From Endomychus coccineus (lineage: Eukaryota; Arthropoda; Insecta; Coleoptera; Endomychidae), in assembly GCA_958510875.1 (NCBI GenBank), contig OY294069.1, positions 1,116,001 to 1,180,000 on the forward strand: a stretch of DNA of 64,000 nucleotides. The letters run 5' to 3'. Below the pieces are notes generated by a model. That model ran no database searches and was not told where the DNA came from. It worked only from the letters and a program-made list of their open reading frames with translations. The translations under genes and the position numbers were made by a program. The first letter of the stretch is position 1; every line of letters starts with the position of its first letter. Shown in pieces: positions 34,809-47,410 of the stretch.

Positions 34809-36401
34809 CAGCGCCGTGCGGTGCTATGATGCAAAGAGGCGACCGCATCAGGCGGCACTTTCAGGGGGCGGCAAAAGGCAAAATCACTGGACTACATTTA
34901 ACAAAAACTTGAAATGCAGGGATTTTATTCCTATGAATATTACTCATCTGCGCTTATTGTCGGTACCATTTGCAAAGGCGAGCGTTCTGCGCCGTTAGAT
35001 TTTTTATCTGAGGGCGCAAAGTGTTTGTGATCTACCGCACGCGACAGCGGGGCCGCTTTTAATATGAGCTGGGCGGTAGGTGACATGTATCACAAAAAAA
35101 AATTGCACGTGTTACGTTTTCTACTTATTCTTTGAGATGGCGATATTTGATTTTCATGTTAGTTGGTCTCCAACAGCAGACTCTTCAACAAGTGTCATTA
35201 CGTGTTATGGTACGTTGTTAAATACCTATGTTTTGAAAAGCCTGAAAAGGTAAGAGAATTGAATACTAGCTTTTTAAGTGCGTAATTCCTACCGATTTTA
35301 ACATCAAGTTTAAATTTAATTTACGATACATATCATGAGGTAATTGATATTCTTATAACAGCGTGGATCAGAAAAGGAAAACACTGCCTGTAAGCCAATA
35401 TAAAAAGAAACGCTTAAAGAAAGATTTCATGTCATGAAAGAAATCTTGGTCCCTGAGCCTTAGTCAGAAACGTCTACATTCACATCAACAGCAGCCTCTT
35501 CGGATGTGGTGGACTCATCAGCGCTATCTGAATCACCTCCTAAAGAAGTTGTTGAAGAAAGCCAAGAAATCACATCCCCAGAAGATTATCAAGAGCAGGG
35601 TAGCAATGGCAGCCAGTTCCAGCAAATAGACAAGATCTCTGACGATCAACACTAGTTGAGAGAGGTCCACATCAAGTTAAAGAACTGAAATTTCCTATCA
35701 ACACAGGAAGGCGCAAATTTCCACCCTCACGTTATTGCAAAGTATTAAGCAATGGTGAAATTGTTGAGAGAAATTGGTTGATTTACTCTGTTACAACTGA
35801 TGCCGTTTTTTGCTTTTGCTGCATATTGTTTGATAATTCGTCTTCCCATGATTGATCTAAAAAAGGTTATTCTGACTGGGGAAATCTTGTACGTGCGCTC
35901 ACAATGCACGAAAAGTCTGAAAACCACAGAAACTCTTTCAGACAATGGAAAAAAATTGACACTCGTTTAAAAAAGAACCAAACTATTGATGCCGAATATC
36001 AAAAAATTTTGGATCTGGAAATTCAGCACTGGAGAGGAGTTCTTAAAAGAATTATTGCAATAATTAGACTATTGGCTTCACAATGCTTAGCCTTTCGAGG
36101 AACAAGTGAACATTTGTTTCAACCTAATAACGGAAAGTCAAAGCTTACAGTGGCTGGCAGTGATTTCTATTGAATGTACATTAGCTGGCTTATCTTGACG
36201 ATACATCCCTTATTCAGAAATTTGCAAATGTAAAGTTCGAACAGTGAAATTATAGTCTATGTATGTTTATGTTTTGTTACGTTTGAAAATATATTATAGA
36301 AATATATTTCACATGTTTCTGTAGTTTTTTTTTAATCCCAAATATGGGGGCGGCATTTCGAAGACTTGCATCATACTGAAAAAATACACCGCACGGCACT
36401 G
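34809..36401 (+). mobile_element. hAT element (TTF/ZMYM-like transposase), truncated, perfect 8-bp target duplication
   Basis: Ends CAGCGCCGTGCGGTG and CACCGCACGGCACTG are inverted. TCAACATT at 34801-34808 and 36402-36409. Carries a plus-strand transposase N-terminal remnant (35640-36173) but no catalytic core. Confidence 0.92.
35640..36173 (+). pseudogene. hAT transposase N-terminal remnant
   Basis: Reads ELKFPINTGRRKFPPSRYCK, then the zinc-finger FCFCCILFDN and GYSDWGNLVRALTMHEKSEN, then HWRGVLKRIIAIIRLLASQC. There is one in-frame TGA near 35851 and truncation at 36173. The family cuts and pastes DNA; this copy is dead. Confidence 0.85.
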
Positions 36402-36409
36402 TCAACATT

Positions 36410-37400
36410 TCTACTGAAAACAAAAAGCGGACAAAGTTTCCAGGTACTTTCCAGAACATAATGCAAAAATTCGCATCTCGATCCATCTTGGAACAAAGAT
36501 TTTGTACCTGAAGGTCATTTTGTGCTTAATTTTCTCGACTAATAGTTTATTGCCATAATCTTTTGTCTAGTAACATTCAGCTGAGATTCTTTCCTGCTAT
36601 GTTATTCAACCTTAAAGCAAATAAAAAATTGAATTGAAATCTGTTATAAAATTAATTCGAAGTGAAATCACCAAGTGACTGTACTATTGTTTTTTATCCC
36701 GACAATAATCATGAAAATCAATTTGGACTCCTCTATACTTTCTAAGTGAATTAAAGTGAATGTGTATTTTAAAATACTGCGACCAGTCTACGCATTAAAA
36801 TGACGTTGAAGAAGCAACCAGGCAGATTCACGAAGTAACACAGATCGGAAAATATATAAATGTGATATTAGAAATGCGGGTATACGATCATTATACTGAT
36901 CTAAGTTATTGTTTATTATAATAGTTTTTTAATGATATATTATTTGGCAGTCGGTATATATCATTTGCCATCATCCTGTTATTCTATACAGCAGGTGCAT
37001 TACGTCTCTATATAGAAATTACTATCGTATCTATAATTATTACATTGCGGTTTCAATCTTCATTTAGATCAATCCTCAACATCCTAATGTTCCATAACAC
37101 CTTTCTAAAAAGAGGCGACAGACACGAGTCGCCGAATTGTATTACAGCGTCGATACCCGCGTATTATCCTGTTTCCTGCAATGTGTTAAATTATACGGTG
37201 CAGAACGGTATTTTGCGAGTAAATGTTTTTTTTGGCATTGGTTCTTCGCACTCGTTCACGGTACATTCGGTATATAAATTATTTTCCAAATGATTATAGG
37301 TTCAAATTCACATTCACATAGCTAATTAAACGCGGCGAAGTTTCTCTATATACCTACTTTTCACTTCGGCTTGGTCCAATATACTTTGATCAACTTAGTT
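36410..37400. other. Non-coding, nothing recognised
   Basis: No supported frame; the 82-codon frame at 37045-37293 has no family features. Confidence 0.3.
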
Positions 37401-37439
37401 ATATTCGATTGGACGCCTCTAACTTTCGTCTATTCTGCC

Positions 37440-38185
37440 GGAGGTGTTTGCGCAAGAATACCAGTCAAAATGCAACTAGAACGTTCATAGGCATAATTAT
37501 TCCGAAATTAGTCGTAAAATTTCGAATTCTATGTCCTTTACATAAAAGTTTATGGGGGTTTCAAGACGGGTGTTTTCCAAGGAGACTCGACTTGTTCAAC
37601 ATCTCACTGCTGGCGCTCTCCATTGTGTTAAGACGGACTCGTGGATATTACTCTGGACCACCGAACGACTGGGGCCATCAGATCACCAATTTTTTCTTCA
37701 TGGATGATCTAAAACTGTATGCCTCTGGGGAGAAAACCTTCATCAAGCTCTCAACGTGGTTCATGAATATGAACAAGCCGTAGGCATGGAGTTGGGATTG
37801 AACAAGTGCGCAGTGTTTCATTTGAGGAGAGGACGATCTCCAGAAGTGCGCAAGAATATGCAGTTTGCCAACGGAAGCATCTTTGGATATCTTGATGCTG
37901 GAGAAGAAACCTATTGGTACGTGGGAATTGAACAGGGTCCTAATTATGACACTTTCCATGTAAACGTGGCTCTCCGCGGCAAGTACAAGAAGCCTTGTTC
38001 GAAAGATTTGGTATTCTGAACTTCCGAGTGAGAATGAGGCGTCTGCAACAAATGCGCTTGCCGCTCGAGTACTGCTTCATTCTTTTGGTATGGTGAAGTG
38101 GACGGTTGATAAGCTGCATAGACTCGACAAAGACACCCGGAAAATGATGCATATCCATCACAGTTTGCATCCTAGGTCATCCGTA
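37440..38185 (+). pseudogene. LINE reverse transcriptase fragment
   Basis: RTRGYYSGPPNDWGHQITN, FFMDDLKLYASGE (catalytic MDD box), then GMELGLNKCAVFHLRRG and YWYVGIEQGPNYDTF, then NALAARVLLHSFG and TRKMMHIHHSLHPRS. At least two frameshifts. Resembles the RT clade with a F-M-D-D box. It ends next to a hammerhead-like piece. Confidence 0.8.
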
Positions 38186-38189
38186 TCCC

Positions 38190-38290
38190 GCATTGATTTG
38201 ACTTGATGCCGACTTTTCTAAGACCATTACAGGTGGCATCTTCAGGACACGCTTGCGGCTTGAACTGGAACTGATTCTACTGGTTTCTGT
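38190..38290 (-). repeat. Decayed copy of the hammerhead-bearing repeat
   Basis: Minus strand CTGAAGA at 38238-38244 with TGCCACC...GGT and GTCGGCATCAAG, but GCGAAACGTC is mutated to TTAGAAAAGTC and stem I is lost. Same family as 24395-24542. Confidence 0.5.
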
Positions 38291-38566
38291 AGTGGTATAC
38301 ACAGCTCATTGCCTTTATTCCGGTGGTGAACTCCGTAAATGTAAATTCAAATCGAGGGTAAGTTTTGCGCTTTGGCGATTTTCTCGCTACAGTTTCGCCG
38401 TTCCGTAAATTGGTCCAATACGAATTTATAGCGCGTGTAATTACCTTCAAACGAGGTACATTCCAACATTGGAACATCCCTTAAGACATTGCAGAAGGTT
38501 ACAAGTGAATCCGATCACTGAGCTTAGGGGTGCTGTGGTGATGATTGTATATTCCATCTACTTTTT

Positions 38567-38700
38567 CTTCTTCTATACTTTGACTACACGAAAGGAAAGC
38601 CTATAATGTTCGAAGAATAGCATGTGAGCCACCTATGGAACGTTGAGAGAGGAGATTTTTCTTGAAAGTTTGGAAGTTATAGGCAAAGGGTTAGTCGTTC
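38567..38700. repeat. Dispersed repeat (ATACTTTGACTAC family, copy 2)
   Basis: ATACTTTGACTACACGAAAG followed by CCTATAATGTTCGAAGAA and GAGAGAGGAGATTT; matches the copies at 20705 and 43290. Confidence 0.55.
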
Positions 38701-39181
38701 GATAGAAAAATGAAGTGTGGTGGTGTAGTATAGGAATCTTCCATCCCTATACGAGAAATTATAGAATGCGACCTTATTTCTATTAGTAATGTTATTGTGT
38801 ATATGTTTATATCTCAGAGCTGACCCACAAAGCAATATGTTTACTGTTGCGTTATATTAAACATATTGTTTGGCACAGCTACCTTGACATCTTAGACTAG
38901 ATTAACTAGGACAATAACAATAAACAGTATATGACATTACTATATATTCGTACCTTTATATAAAGCATACATCATTCATATATATAATAGTCATCAATCG
39001 TTATTGACGATATTGTCATTGATTTGTATCCGTACCAATTGTTATTATGTAGAGCGAGACATTAAGTCATAATGGCGTCGAGCTCTACGTTAAGTAAAGT
39101 GTAACTCTTTTTATAAGTGTGTGTTTCTATTCCTATGCCTCCACCAGGACCACGGGTCAGCTTAGGGCAAACCACCCGACT

Positions 39182-39550
39182 TTAAGAGCTGATCCTCCCA
39201 GTAGGAAGAATTCCGGCAATTGAGTCTGCTATCAATAAGCTCAGGAATTTAATATTTTGTGAAATAAATTTGTAACCAAAAGTAAGATAAGATGTTACGT
39301 TTTTATTCAATTTTAATTTATTAGTATCAAACCATAGCTTAGCTCCTGGGATAGTATTATTTATTTTGGTTTTCACTTCTTCTTTATTTTTTCCAGTGGC
39401 TAAAGCAGATATATCGTCGCAGTATTGACATGTTAACACACTGTTTTTGATATTTAGGTCATTTACGTATACGATAAATAGTATTGGACCTAATACAGAT
39501 CCTTGTAGTACTCGATGCCATATGTTTATAATGCACTTACACATTACCAC
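39182..39550 (-). pseudogene. LINE reverse transcriptase fragment
   Basis: VLQGSVLGPILFIVYVNDLN, then CQYCDDISALATGKN (catalytic box with C for A) and AKLWFDTNKLKLNKNVTSYL. Open for 122 codons but only the middle of an RT. Confidence 0.85.
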
Positions 39551-41547
39551 GATTTAACCGACTGTGTATATTACTCATTTATCTCTAAAACATCGCAATG
39601 CCGCCTTAAATTTCGAAATAATGTCAGTTAAAATATACTTCAACTTCACAGTGGATTGCTGATGATTATTCTATGTTTGATGAGTTATTCCAGCCTTCTC
39701 TTCTATAGAACTGTAAGTGATAGTGACAACATCCATATTTCATTATCAATACATATTTGGTAAACTGTCATTGTAACATGCTTTTGCATGACTAATAACG
39801 ACTGTCCAATTGTAAAAGTAACAATTATTCATATGCCGTATGAAAGAGGAAGTAATATTTTATTTGATTTTCAGCGAATGCATTTCAATAAAATGGTGTC
39901 GCTTTTTACTAGCAATTAAAACCGAGAGGCAGAGTTTTAATTTGAATAATTCTCTTGCTCGTCGCGCGTTTCGTTAAGTTTACGACTCAATCAACAAGAA
40001 TGTGGTCTTTTATAACCTAAATAAGCTTCTTACAACACACTTCTTGATTTTGCGAAATAAGGGAAAAAATCAAATTAACGCTAAGCGCGACTCGGGGAGC
40101 TATTATTCGCGAGGCGTCATAAAAACCAGTTTTTCCTGTTGTACCGTATATTTAACGTTTCGGAACTAATACTGCTTCGGTAGTAATTAGCTTCGGAAAC
40201 GTACACTCGTTTTTATTTCATTACAATGTCACGCTACACAACACTGGGATTGTATTAATGTATTTGCATTTTCAAGAAAGCACTTTTACGTCACTGTACA
40301 GCGTATTCGAATGTCCCGACCCGGTTTATCTCACTTATTTGGTTGAATAAAAACATGAAGATATAAAATTGAATTGATTTGCTAGTTATTTTGATATAAA
40401 TATTCCAGTTCCAAACTAATACTTCTATCTCTGTTCTTAATTATTCCTCAATTGTGGAATTTCTACATTCATCCAACTTCAGTAGACAGTGAGTAGTCCT
40501 TTCCAAATAATCCCCATACAAATATAAGAAACATTGATGAACAATTGCATGTTACTAGGTTTACAATACTCGCGAACTGTTGCGGCGCTTACGGCACTGC
40601 AATTCACCGGTAAATCCCCGAACATTTTCAGCTTCCACGCATCGTGCAGTCCTGCAATTCGTTATCCATCCTCGATCATTTACAACGTTACAATTGCATT
40701 TATTTTTAATGTAGTCTTTGTTTTTTACTTAAACTAACTTGAAGATAATGCAAAAACATATTTCTGTAATTTTCACTCATATCTTATGAACATTAATTTG
40801 ATACATTTTCAGGATTCCGGTTTTGATTGAATATTTTTCAAATTTTTTTTATTATTCGAATTTTTCCTATTCTCGAGAAGAAAACAGAAAAAAACGGTTT
40901 TTCCGAATTCCCGTTTCTTAAAGACCGTTAAATGTGTATTCTTAGCCCATTAAAGGAATTTACCGAATTAATAAAATTAATTGGAATATTTTAAAAACAT
41001 TTTTTTCTATGTCTTTCGAAAGTGACATTTTCTGCCCTTTCCATGCTAATAGCTATTAGATCATACTGTCCGGAAAATTCATCTTTACGTCATTAATTTA
41101 AGACCGGAAAATGGAACATTACATCTAAATAAAATGTTTCACTTTTTACGTCGCAGTGTCACTTTTCTTGACAGACAGAATGTGTAGTCATCGCTATTAG
41201 TGACTATAGGAACTGACATTTTAACAATATAGATTAAAATTCGTTATTCTAAAAGAAACAGTACGAAATAAAATATTTTATGACGGCAAAATACTATTAA
41301 AGAGCTCTCTTAGTAATTCCAGATTTACATTGTTCCTTTACATTCAATTATACCTAAACCCATTAGTCCGCTAAGGAATTCGATTACGCATACTAATTAT
41401 AAACATACAATTGATGTCACATAATGAACTAGATAAATTATGTATGCTATTTCAAAGTAGCTGAATATACACATTCCACCTGCTGTCATAATGTACTATT
41501 GAATAATAATCGACCCCAGTAGGAAATAATATGCAATGAAAAATCAT
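39551..41547. other. Non-coding, nothing firm
   Basis: An imperfect hairpin at 40157-40205 (CGTTTCGGAACTAA...TTAGCTTCGGAAACG). No gene or family identified. Confidence 0.35.
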
Positions 41548-42481
41548 TATACAGGGTGAGTCAGTTTTTTGTAGCCAAACTGCAACAGGAGATAGAACAA
41601 GTGATTTTAAGAAGAAAAGTCTGATAAAAATATGTCGTAGAAGGCTTCGTTTTCGAGATACAGGGTGTTGAAATTGAAAAAAAAGTTTCGTTTTTTGCGA
41701 ATATCTCCGGAACCGTTTATCGTACAGAAAACAGCTTTTGTAAGCATTCTCTACTCATAGTAAGCTATGTTCTGTGTGATAAAATTTTTTTTTTACTCAT
41801 AATTGGTGAAGATTTTGAAGGGGTAGTGGGTGTTTTTCTCCCCAACTTCTACGCCACTGAGAAAAAAAACGGTTTTGAGAAAACCATTAGAACCGCCAAT
41901 ATTTTCTACCCAAAAAAGGTACTCTTGGTTATAAGCTTTAAAGTTGACCGTTTTCGAGAAAAATCAACTTTTATGTTTAAAAACATGGTCAATTCTTACT
42001 AATTAGACGAAATTTATTCAAACAAGTAGAACAAGTAACAAAATCAAAGGATTGACCATGTTTTTCAACATAAAAGTTAATTTTTCTCGAAAACGGTTAA
42101 CTTTAGAGCTTATGACCAAGAGTACCTTTTTTGTGTAAAAAACATTGGCGGTTCTAATGGTTGTCTCAAAACCTTTTTTCCAGTGGCGTAGAAGTTGGGG
42201 AGAAAAACACCCACTACCCCTTCAAAATCTTCACCAATTACGAGTAAATCACACAGAACATAGCTTACTATGAGTAGAAAATGCTCACAAAAGCTGTTTT
42301 CTGTACGATAAACGGTTCCGGAGATATTCGCAAAAAAACGAATTTTTTTTCTCAATTTCAACACCCTGTATCTCGAAAACGAAGTCTTCTACGACATATG
42401 TTTATTGAAGTTTTCTTCTTAAAAACACTTGTTCTATCTCCTGTTGCAGTTTGGCTACCAAAAAATGACTCACCCTGTATA
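41548..42481. mobile_element. 934-bp foldback element with ACAGGGTG ends
   Basis: Arms of about 445 bp are close inverted copies; outer ends TATACAGGGTGAGTCA and TGACTCACCCTGTATA, centre at about 42000-42040. Open frames inside are mirror images on opposite strands and are not genes. TA-type duplication possible (TA at both ends is part of the palindrome). Confidence 0.88.
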
Positions 42482-43285
42482 TGTAGATAATTGATGGTAC
42501 AGGAATGCATATTAAAAATATTAGGAAACTTTTTATGAATTCTAATTCTACGAATCCCAACGAAACTGGGAGGCTAATAAGACACTCCACATGACGATCC
42601 TTAGCCAGCCCTTTCATGGCGCTCCTGCTAGTCCTATCCTTGGAAAGCAAGAGAAAGATGGCATCAAACCAATGGAAAATTAGTCCAATTTAATGGAACA
42701 ATAAGAAGGCGTAGTGAGTTATTTACTGAGTATATTTAATAATTGGATGTATTTGGGAATATAAACAAATTTGGAGATGAGTGATAGAAAATCATCAGAG
42801 GAAGTCATAATCGCTCAAGCTGGGAACAGGGGAGGAATTTCAAATGGCATGGCAACCTTGGAGATATCTCAACAAGAATTTCTCCAATATGGAAATCTTG
42901 GGCATGGCAACCTTCATATTGGTACTACTCAACGTAATCTACCTAATGGCAAAGGTCATCAGGAAGCGAATGGATCGTCAAACACGAGGTGAAATCAGAA
43001 GAAGCTAACTTACGCTAGTGCACTCGAAGGCAGTATGGTAACAGGCGAAAGGAGGAAAGGAGAAGACACGTAAGTGACTTATGTTAAAGGTAAAAATTGA
43101 TAGTATTACAATAATTCAAAACGAAAGAGTCAGTTCTATTAAACATCTGAGCTTATACTATGATGAATCATTTTCCGTCCTTGTGAAGTAAGCTACGATA
43201 AAAAAAAACTGTTTTCTAACACCCTGTATCTAAGGAAGTATGCAATTTACGATCGCTTCCCTAAAACCACAGAGGTTTTATTTAT
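42482..43285. other. Non-coding, nothing recognised
   Basis: A 73-codon frame at 42771-42992 shows no family features. Confidence 0.3.
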
Positions 43286-43410
43286 TCATACTTTGACTAT
43301 ACGAGAAGGAAACCTATAATGTTCCACGAACATCGTGTGATCTAGCAGTGGAATGTAGAGTGAGGAGATTCAAGACCCTCCTTTTCTTCTACATCGTTGA
43401 ATTTTACTTG
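43286..43410. repeat. Dispersed repeat (ATACTTTGACTAT family, copy 3)
   Basis: ATACTTTGACTATACGAGAA, CCTATAATGTTCCACGAAC and GAGTGAGGAGATTC match the copies at 20705 and 38567. Confidence 0.55.
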
Positions 43411-45860
43411 AATACAAGTTCCGATAGATAATTTTCGGGGAACAATGTCTTATGAATAAGCTGTGAATTTCACGTCGGGTCAGAGAATATAACGTTTCGC
43501 CACCCCTATCATCAGCAGTAATTTTTCGATAAGATACGAAAATAAACAATGCGGTAGACTAGCATATCAAGTACTCATATCTCAATAACGAGATGAGTAA
43601 TGTATAGATATGCGAAGATTGACCGAAGATGTCAACCACCTACACAACGATCGGTGGCAACCTGTGGCGAGTTAGTGGGCGGGAGGAATAACAGCCACTT
43701 ACATAGAAATTGAGTTCGTGAGACAAAACCTCAGTAATTGAAACCGCGACAGCGGCACCTGTGCGAGAGAGAACGGCGGCTCGATGATTACAGCTCCCAT
43801 TCTGTGTCAATTAGCCAGCCCTGTCATTACATTGCCGGTGTGTGACCGACCGAGTTCACTATTCTTCTACATCATATCTACCTGTCCCTAAAACAAAATT
43901 ATCTTCAATTCGCATTCTGCCACCGACACCTCACCGTTTTCTAATCATCCACAACAAGGAAATAATATAGATAAAATATATGTAGAAAAGACAAATTCAA
44001 ATTTACAAGTACTTACATTTCGACCGATGATAATAATAATTCTGTTTTAAATAGCATTCAGCTGCTCGAAAAACGTTAATGAAAGCTAAAGCATAAAATT
44101 GATTTCAAATTATTAAATCGCCATCACCTTGACATTTACAATATGTTCATCATTTCTTTTCAGTACAATTCCGAAGGCGTGTTTTCGAACGTCGTCTTAA
44201 AATTCCGAAGCTTCAATCTGGTCGACGTCATCCGTAAAAGTTTAATATCACGTTGGTGTTTGTTTTGTTTATCGACGAACGTATCGCCATAGTTGGCGCT
44301 TGATGATGAATATAAGTGAAACGATTTGTGGTTTTGACAATGAAGTCAATCCATCAAATTCCACGAGAGCGCTCTCTAATCTGCATCGTTTCTCTTCACC
44401 ACAACAGTCGTTACAATAATGGAATCTTAAAACGATCATTGTTGAGATGCTTTTTCTACCGTCTTCTTCCATTACCTGACCGTGTCACAGTCCATCACTT
44501 GCTTATCTAAATGAAATCTAGCCGTGGACCAGCGACTCCACTTTTTAATATGATAAATACCCAAAATATGAGTAGAACGGTGACGAGGCAGTGGCGCCCA
44601 TGAAACGACTATATCTACTGTGTGAGAAACTATCTTACGGGCTTTCCCTGTTACGAAAGATATATGTTCAGCTAATCATAGATGCTTGCAAATACTGATC
44701 AATTTAAACTATTGGAAAGTAAAGCTCTTTTCTCTATGTATTTCAGACAACTATAGATCTCGTCCACCAAATATTGTTAATACTGCTTTGGAAAACGTTC
44801 ACTTTAAATACTTCAAACCCGACAAAGTAACTTGTGAGCATACATAAAACACAAACAAGAACCATGTGGGTATTGAACGGGGACCTTGGTATTGTGTAGA
44901 ACTAAGTCTTTGACGTCACGATGCGATGAGTCATCAGTATTCCGGCCTGTTGATAGAGTAGACTATTGATAAATATGAAATAAATCGAATGAGAAAGTTC
45001 GAACACGACATTTTAGATTGAAATCCATATCAATTGTCAGAAGACTGGTTCGTTTTACGTCATTCCTTGAGGATCATGCTTACAAAATGTGATTATTAAG
45101 ATGAAGTGAGCGTAGCTCTTGTGGCACATCTTGGTATCTACAAGGCAATCGAACAATGATACGATTTACTCAAAATTTTCGCATCCTATAGATAAGGTGC
45201 TCGAAATTAACTGGCTTGGGAATTCAATGTCCTACCTTGGGCCATTCTCGAGTTATTGAGTAGAGCGGTCCGTTGAAATACTGGACGATATACGCTTTGT
45301 TTCCCGCATTGTTCAGTGCGCTATCTATCCGGCCGATTGTAGAGAGAAATAGTGCCTACAAACTCGGCGATTAATACTGGGGCGCCCTCTACAATTTAAC
45401 TAGGCTTGCCAGATGTCTGGCCTTTGTCAGCTTTTATTTTTGATGCCGACTGAGTCATCACTCATCGTGGTTTGAAATGCTGACCAACTTAGAACAAAAA
45501 TGCAATTTTGTTTGAAACATTAACAATTCATATGCTTTAAAAATTAAGGAATTTTATGATCATTTATTTAAATTCATTACCTACAGGATCTATCATGGAT
45601 ATAAGGGCTTACATTAACACAACTCCTTTTACGCCAAACAACAAATGAAAGCATACAAAAGTACAAATATTTCCAAGCTGGATTTATCAAGTCTTTTGGT
45701 TGTAAGAATATTATAAACTAGCAGTTTGTAGCTATAGCAAAGGTATGAGTGACTGTCAACGTCAAAAAAAATCAGAAGGCTTACCTATAAGAAAACATTT
45801 TCAATATGGCTCCTGTAGGATCACGTCTTTTCATAGAAATTATCTGGGAAAACCTCTTCT
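43411..45860. other. Mostly non-coding; one exon-like stretch
   Basis: 43490-43520 (minus) holds CTGATGA and GGCGAAACGTT with most of stem II deleted. 44164-44233 looks like an isolated exon (see findings). Otherwise nothing recognised. Confidence 0.3.
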
Positions 45861-45864
45861 TATA

Positions 45865-46337
45865 CCGGGATATCAAAAATTATCTTGGTCAAGGGTGGTT
45901 GTGGAATCTAAAACGTGTGTCTTACTGTCTTACTTTACGTTTGAAATAATTATGTCACTGTCACACTGACATCATCAATAACCTACAAATTTCATACCTA
46001 CTGACGCGCAGCGAGCTCCTCGAGGCATATGTCAAAATGATTACGTTCGTACCTAATTACATAGGGCGTTTGGCGCTCATGCAATTATGTTTTTAGATAA
46101 TTCGAACCTTCTAATTTCGATAGGCCAAGTGAAAATTCCGGAGTCTAAAGCGCTAGAGACTTCTGAGTGTTATAACATTCGTATAAAATTGCGAAATTTC
46201 GCACTTTTAGAAACTTCAAATCAATTAATTTGACTTAACAGATTCTGACACAACAAAACATATTCAAAAATTTAAAGTAAGACACACGTTTTACTTTCCA
46301 CAACCACCGTTGACCAAGATAATTTTTGATATCTCGG
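45865..46337. mobile_element. 473-bp TA-flanked inverted-repeat element (CCGGGATATC family, copy 2)
   Basis: Same ends as 14339-15278 with TA on both sides. It contains the shared module in reverse (46015-46225). Relative to copy 1 about 480 bp of interior is missing between the CTCGAGGAGCTCGCTGCGCG motif and GGTATGAAATTTGTAGG. Confidence 0.85.
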
Positions 46338-46489
46338 TATTATGTTATATCATCATCATCATCAGTTTTATGTTTAAAGTGCTTTCACATCAAGAAACGA
46401 ACTAATTATTACAAATAGAAATAGTTCTACACTCTAAACATTATAACCCAGACTGAAATTATACTACCATCATTATAAAATGACAATAT

Positions 46490-46935
46490 TACAGGTAATT
46501 GCGTAGATAGGGGGGATCAAGGGGATCAAAGGAATCCCAATTTTTATTAACATACTTGACAACTGTAACATGCTAACATGTTGTCCAGGCTCGAAGGTAT
46601 TTAGATCAGTGGCAGCTTTATTGAAATGCTGTTCATTACGGTTCTGTCTAGACGAAGTCTTTGTTGTACTTTTTCACGCCTGAAAATTTCACAGGGGGAT
46701 TTCTATATTGTAGCAAGGCCTGAAATATATCTTTGCCTTTCTCTAGAGACTTTTAAGTATATTTGTGGCAATGCCCACAGCTTCCTCTGCTAGGCCATTT
46801 GATCTAGGGCGGTTTGGACTAAGAAGAACTATATTGAAATTCCGTTTCTCTAAATAATCCTCTAACGAGCAACAACCAAAGAGAATATGATCACACACTA
46901 AACTATATTGACAGCCAAATTTAGTAAGACTTGGC
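46490..46935 (-). pseudogene. Gypsy-type integrase fragment
   Basis: Minus strand from 46935: TKFGCQYSLVCDHILFG, then RNFNIVLLSPNRPRSNGLAE and EAVGIATNILKSL stop. The SP...P.SNGLAE...A box is the end of the retroviral-type integrase core. Stops follow; only a short remnant. Confidence 0.75.
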
Positions 46936-46979
46936 TTTAATTTTTTTATAACTTCAGATGCAAGATTAAACTTAAACTA

Positions 46980-47410
46980 CCATCAATTTGGTAAGCAAAG
47001 TGTTGACGGAATTATATTGGAGGTACTCCATCAACCACCATAAGGTGTGATCTATCTTAGAGAAAACTCAATAGTAAGCGACACAGTTAAGGTGGTAAAC
47101 AATATCACGGAAGTTTTCCAAGAAGTCTTTGCTACACCTAGACATTCCCAATGTTTCCAAAATAGATTTCTGCCATGCATGTGTTACATAGTCAAGCAGG
47201 TCTCCTGCCGATGAAAGCCACATTGCCGGTCATTCACCACTTTGGAGCTCTCTAGGAATTAGATGAGCTCGATGTTGATTGCTTTCTCCATCACTTTAGA
47301 GATCACCGATAATAGTGCAATAGATCTAGAATTATTAGGAAGGATCTTCCTTCCTTTTTTTTTGGAAATGGTTGGACTCTAGCTGACTTCCAGCTGGAAG
47401 GAAATTCACC
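46980..47410 (-). pseudogene. LINE reverse transcriptase fragment
   Basis: Minus strand reads GEFPSSWKSARVQPFPKKK, then after a shift SRSIALLSVISKVMEKAINI and VVNDRQCGFHRQET, the first RT motifs of Jockey/I-like LINEs. Stops throughout. Confidence 0.75.

Noticed and set aside
41577..42490. Several open frames in the 42-kb foldback
   Set aside because: Mirror images on opposite arms of a palindrome; no family features.
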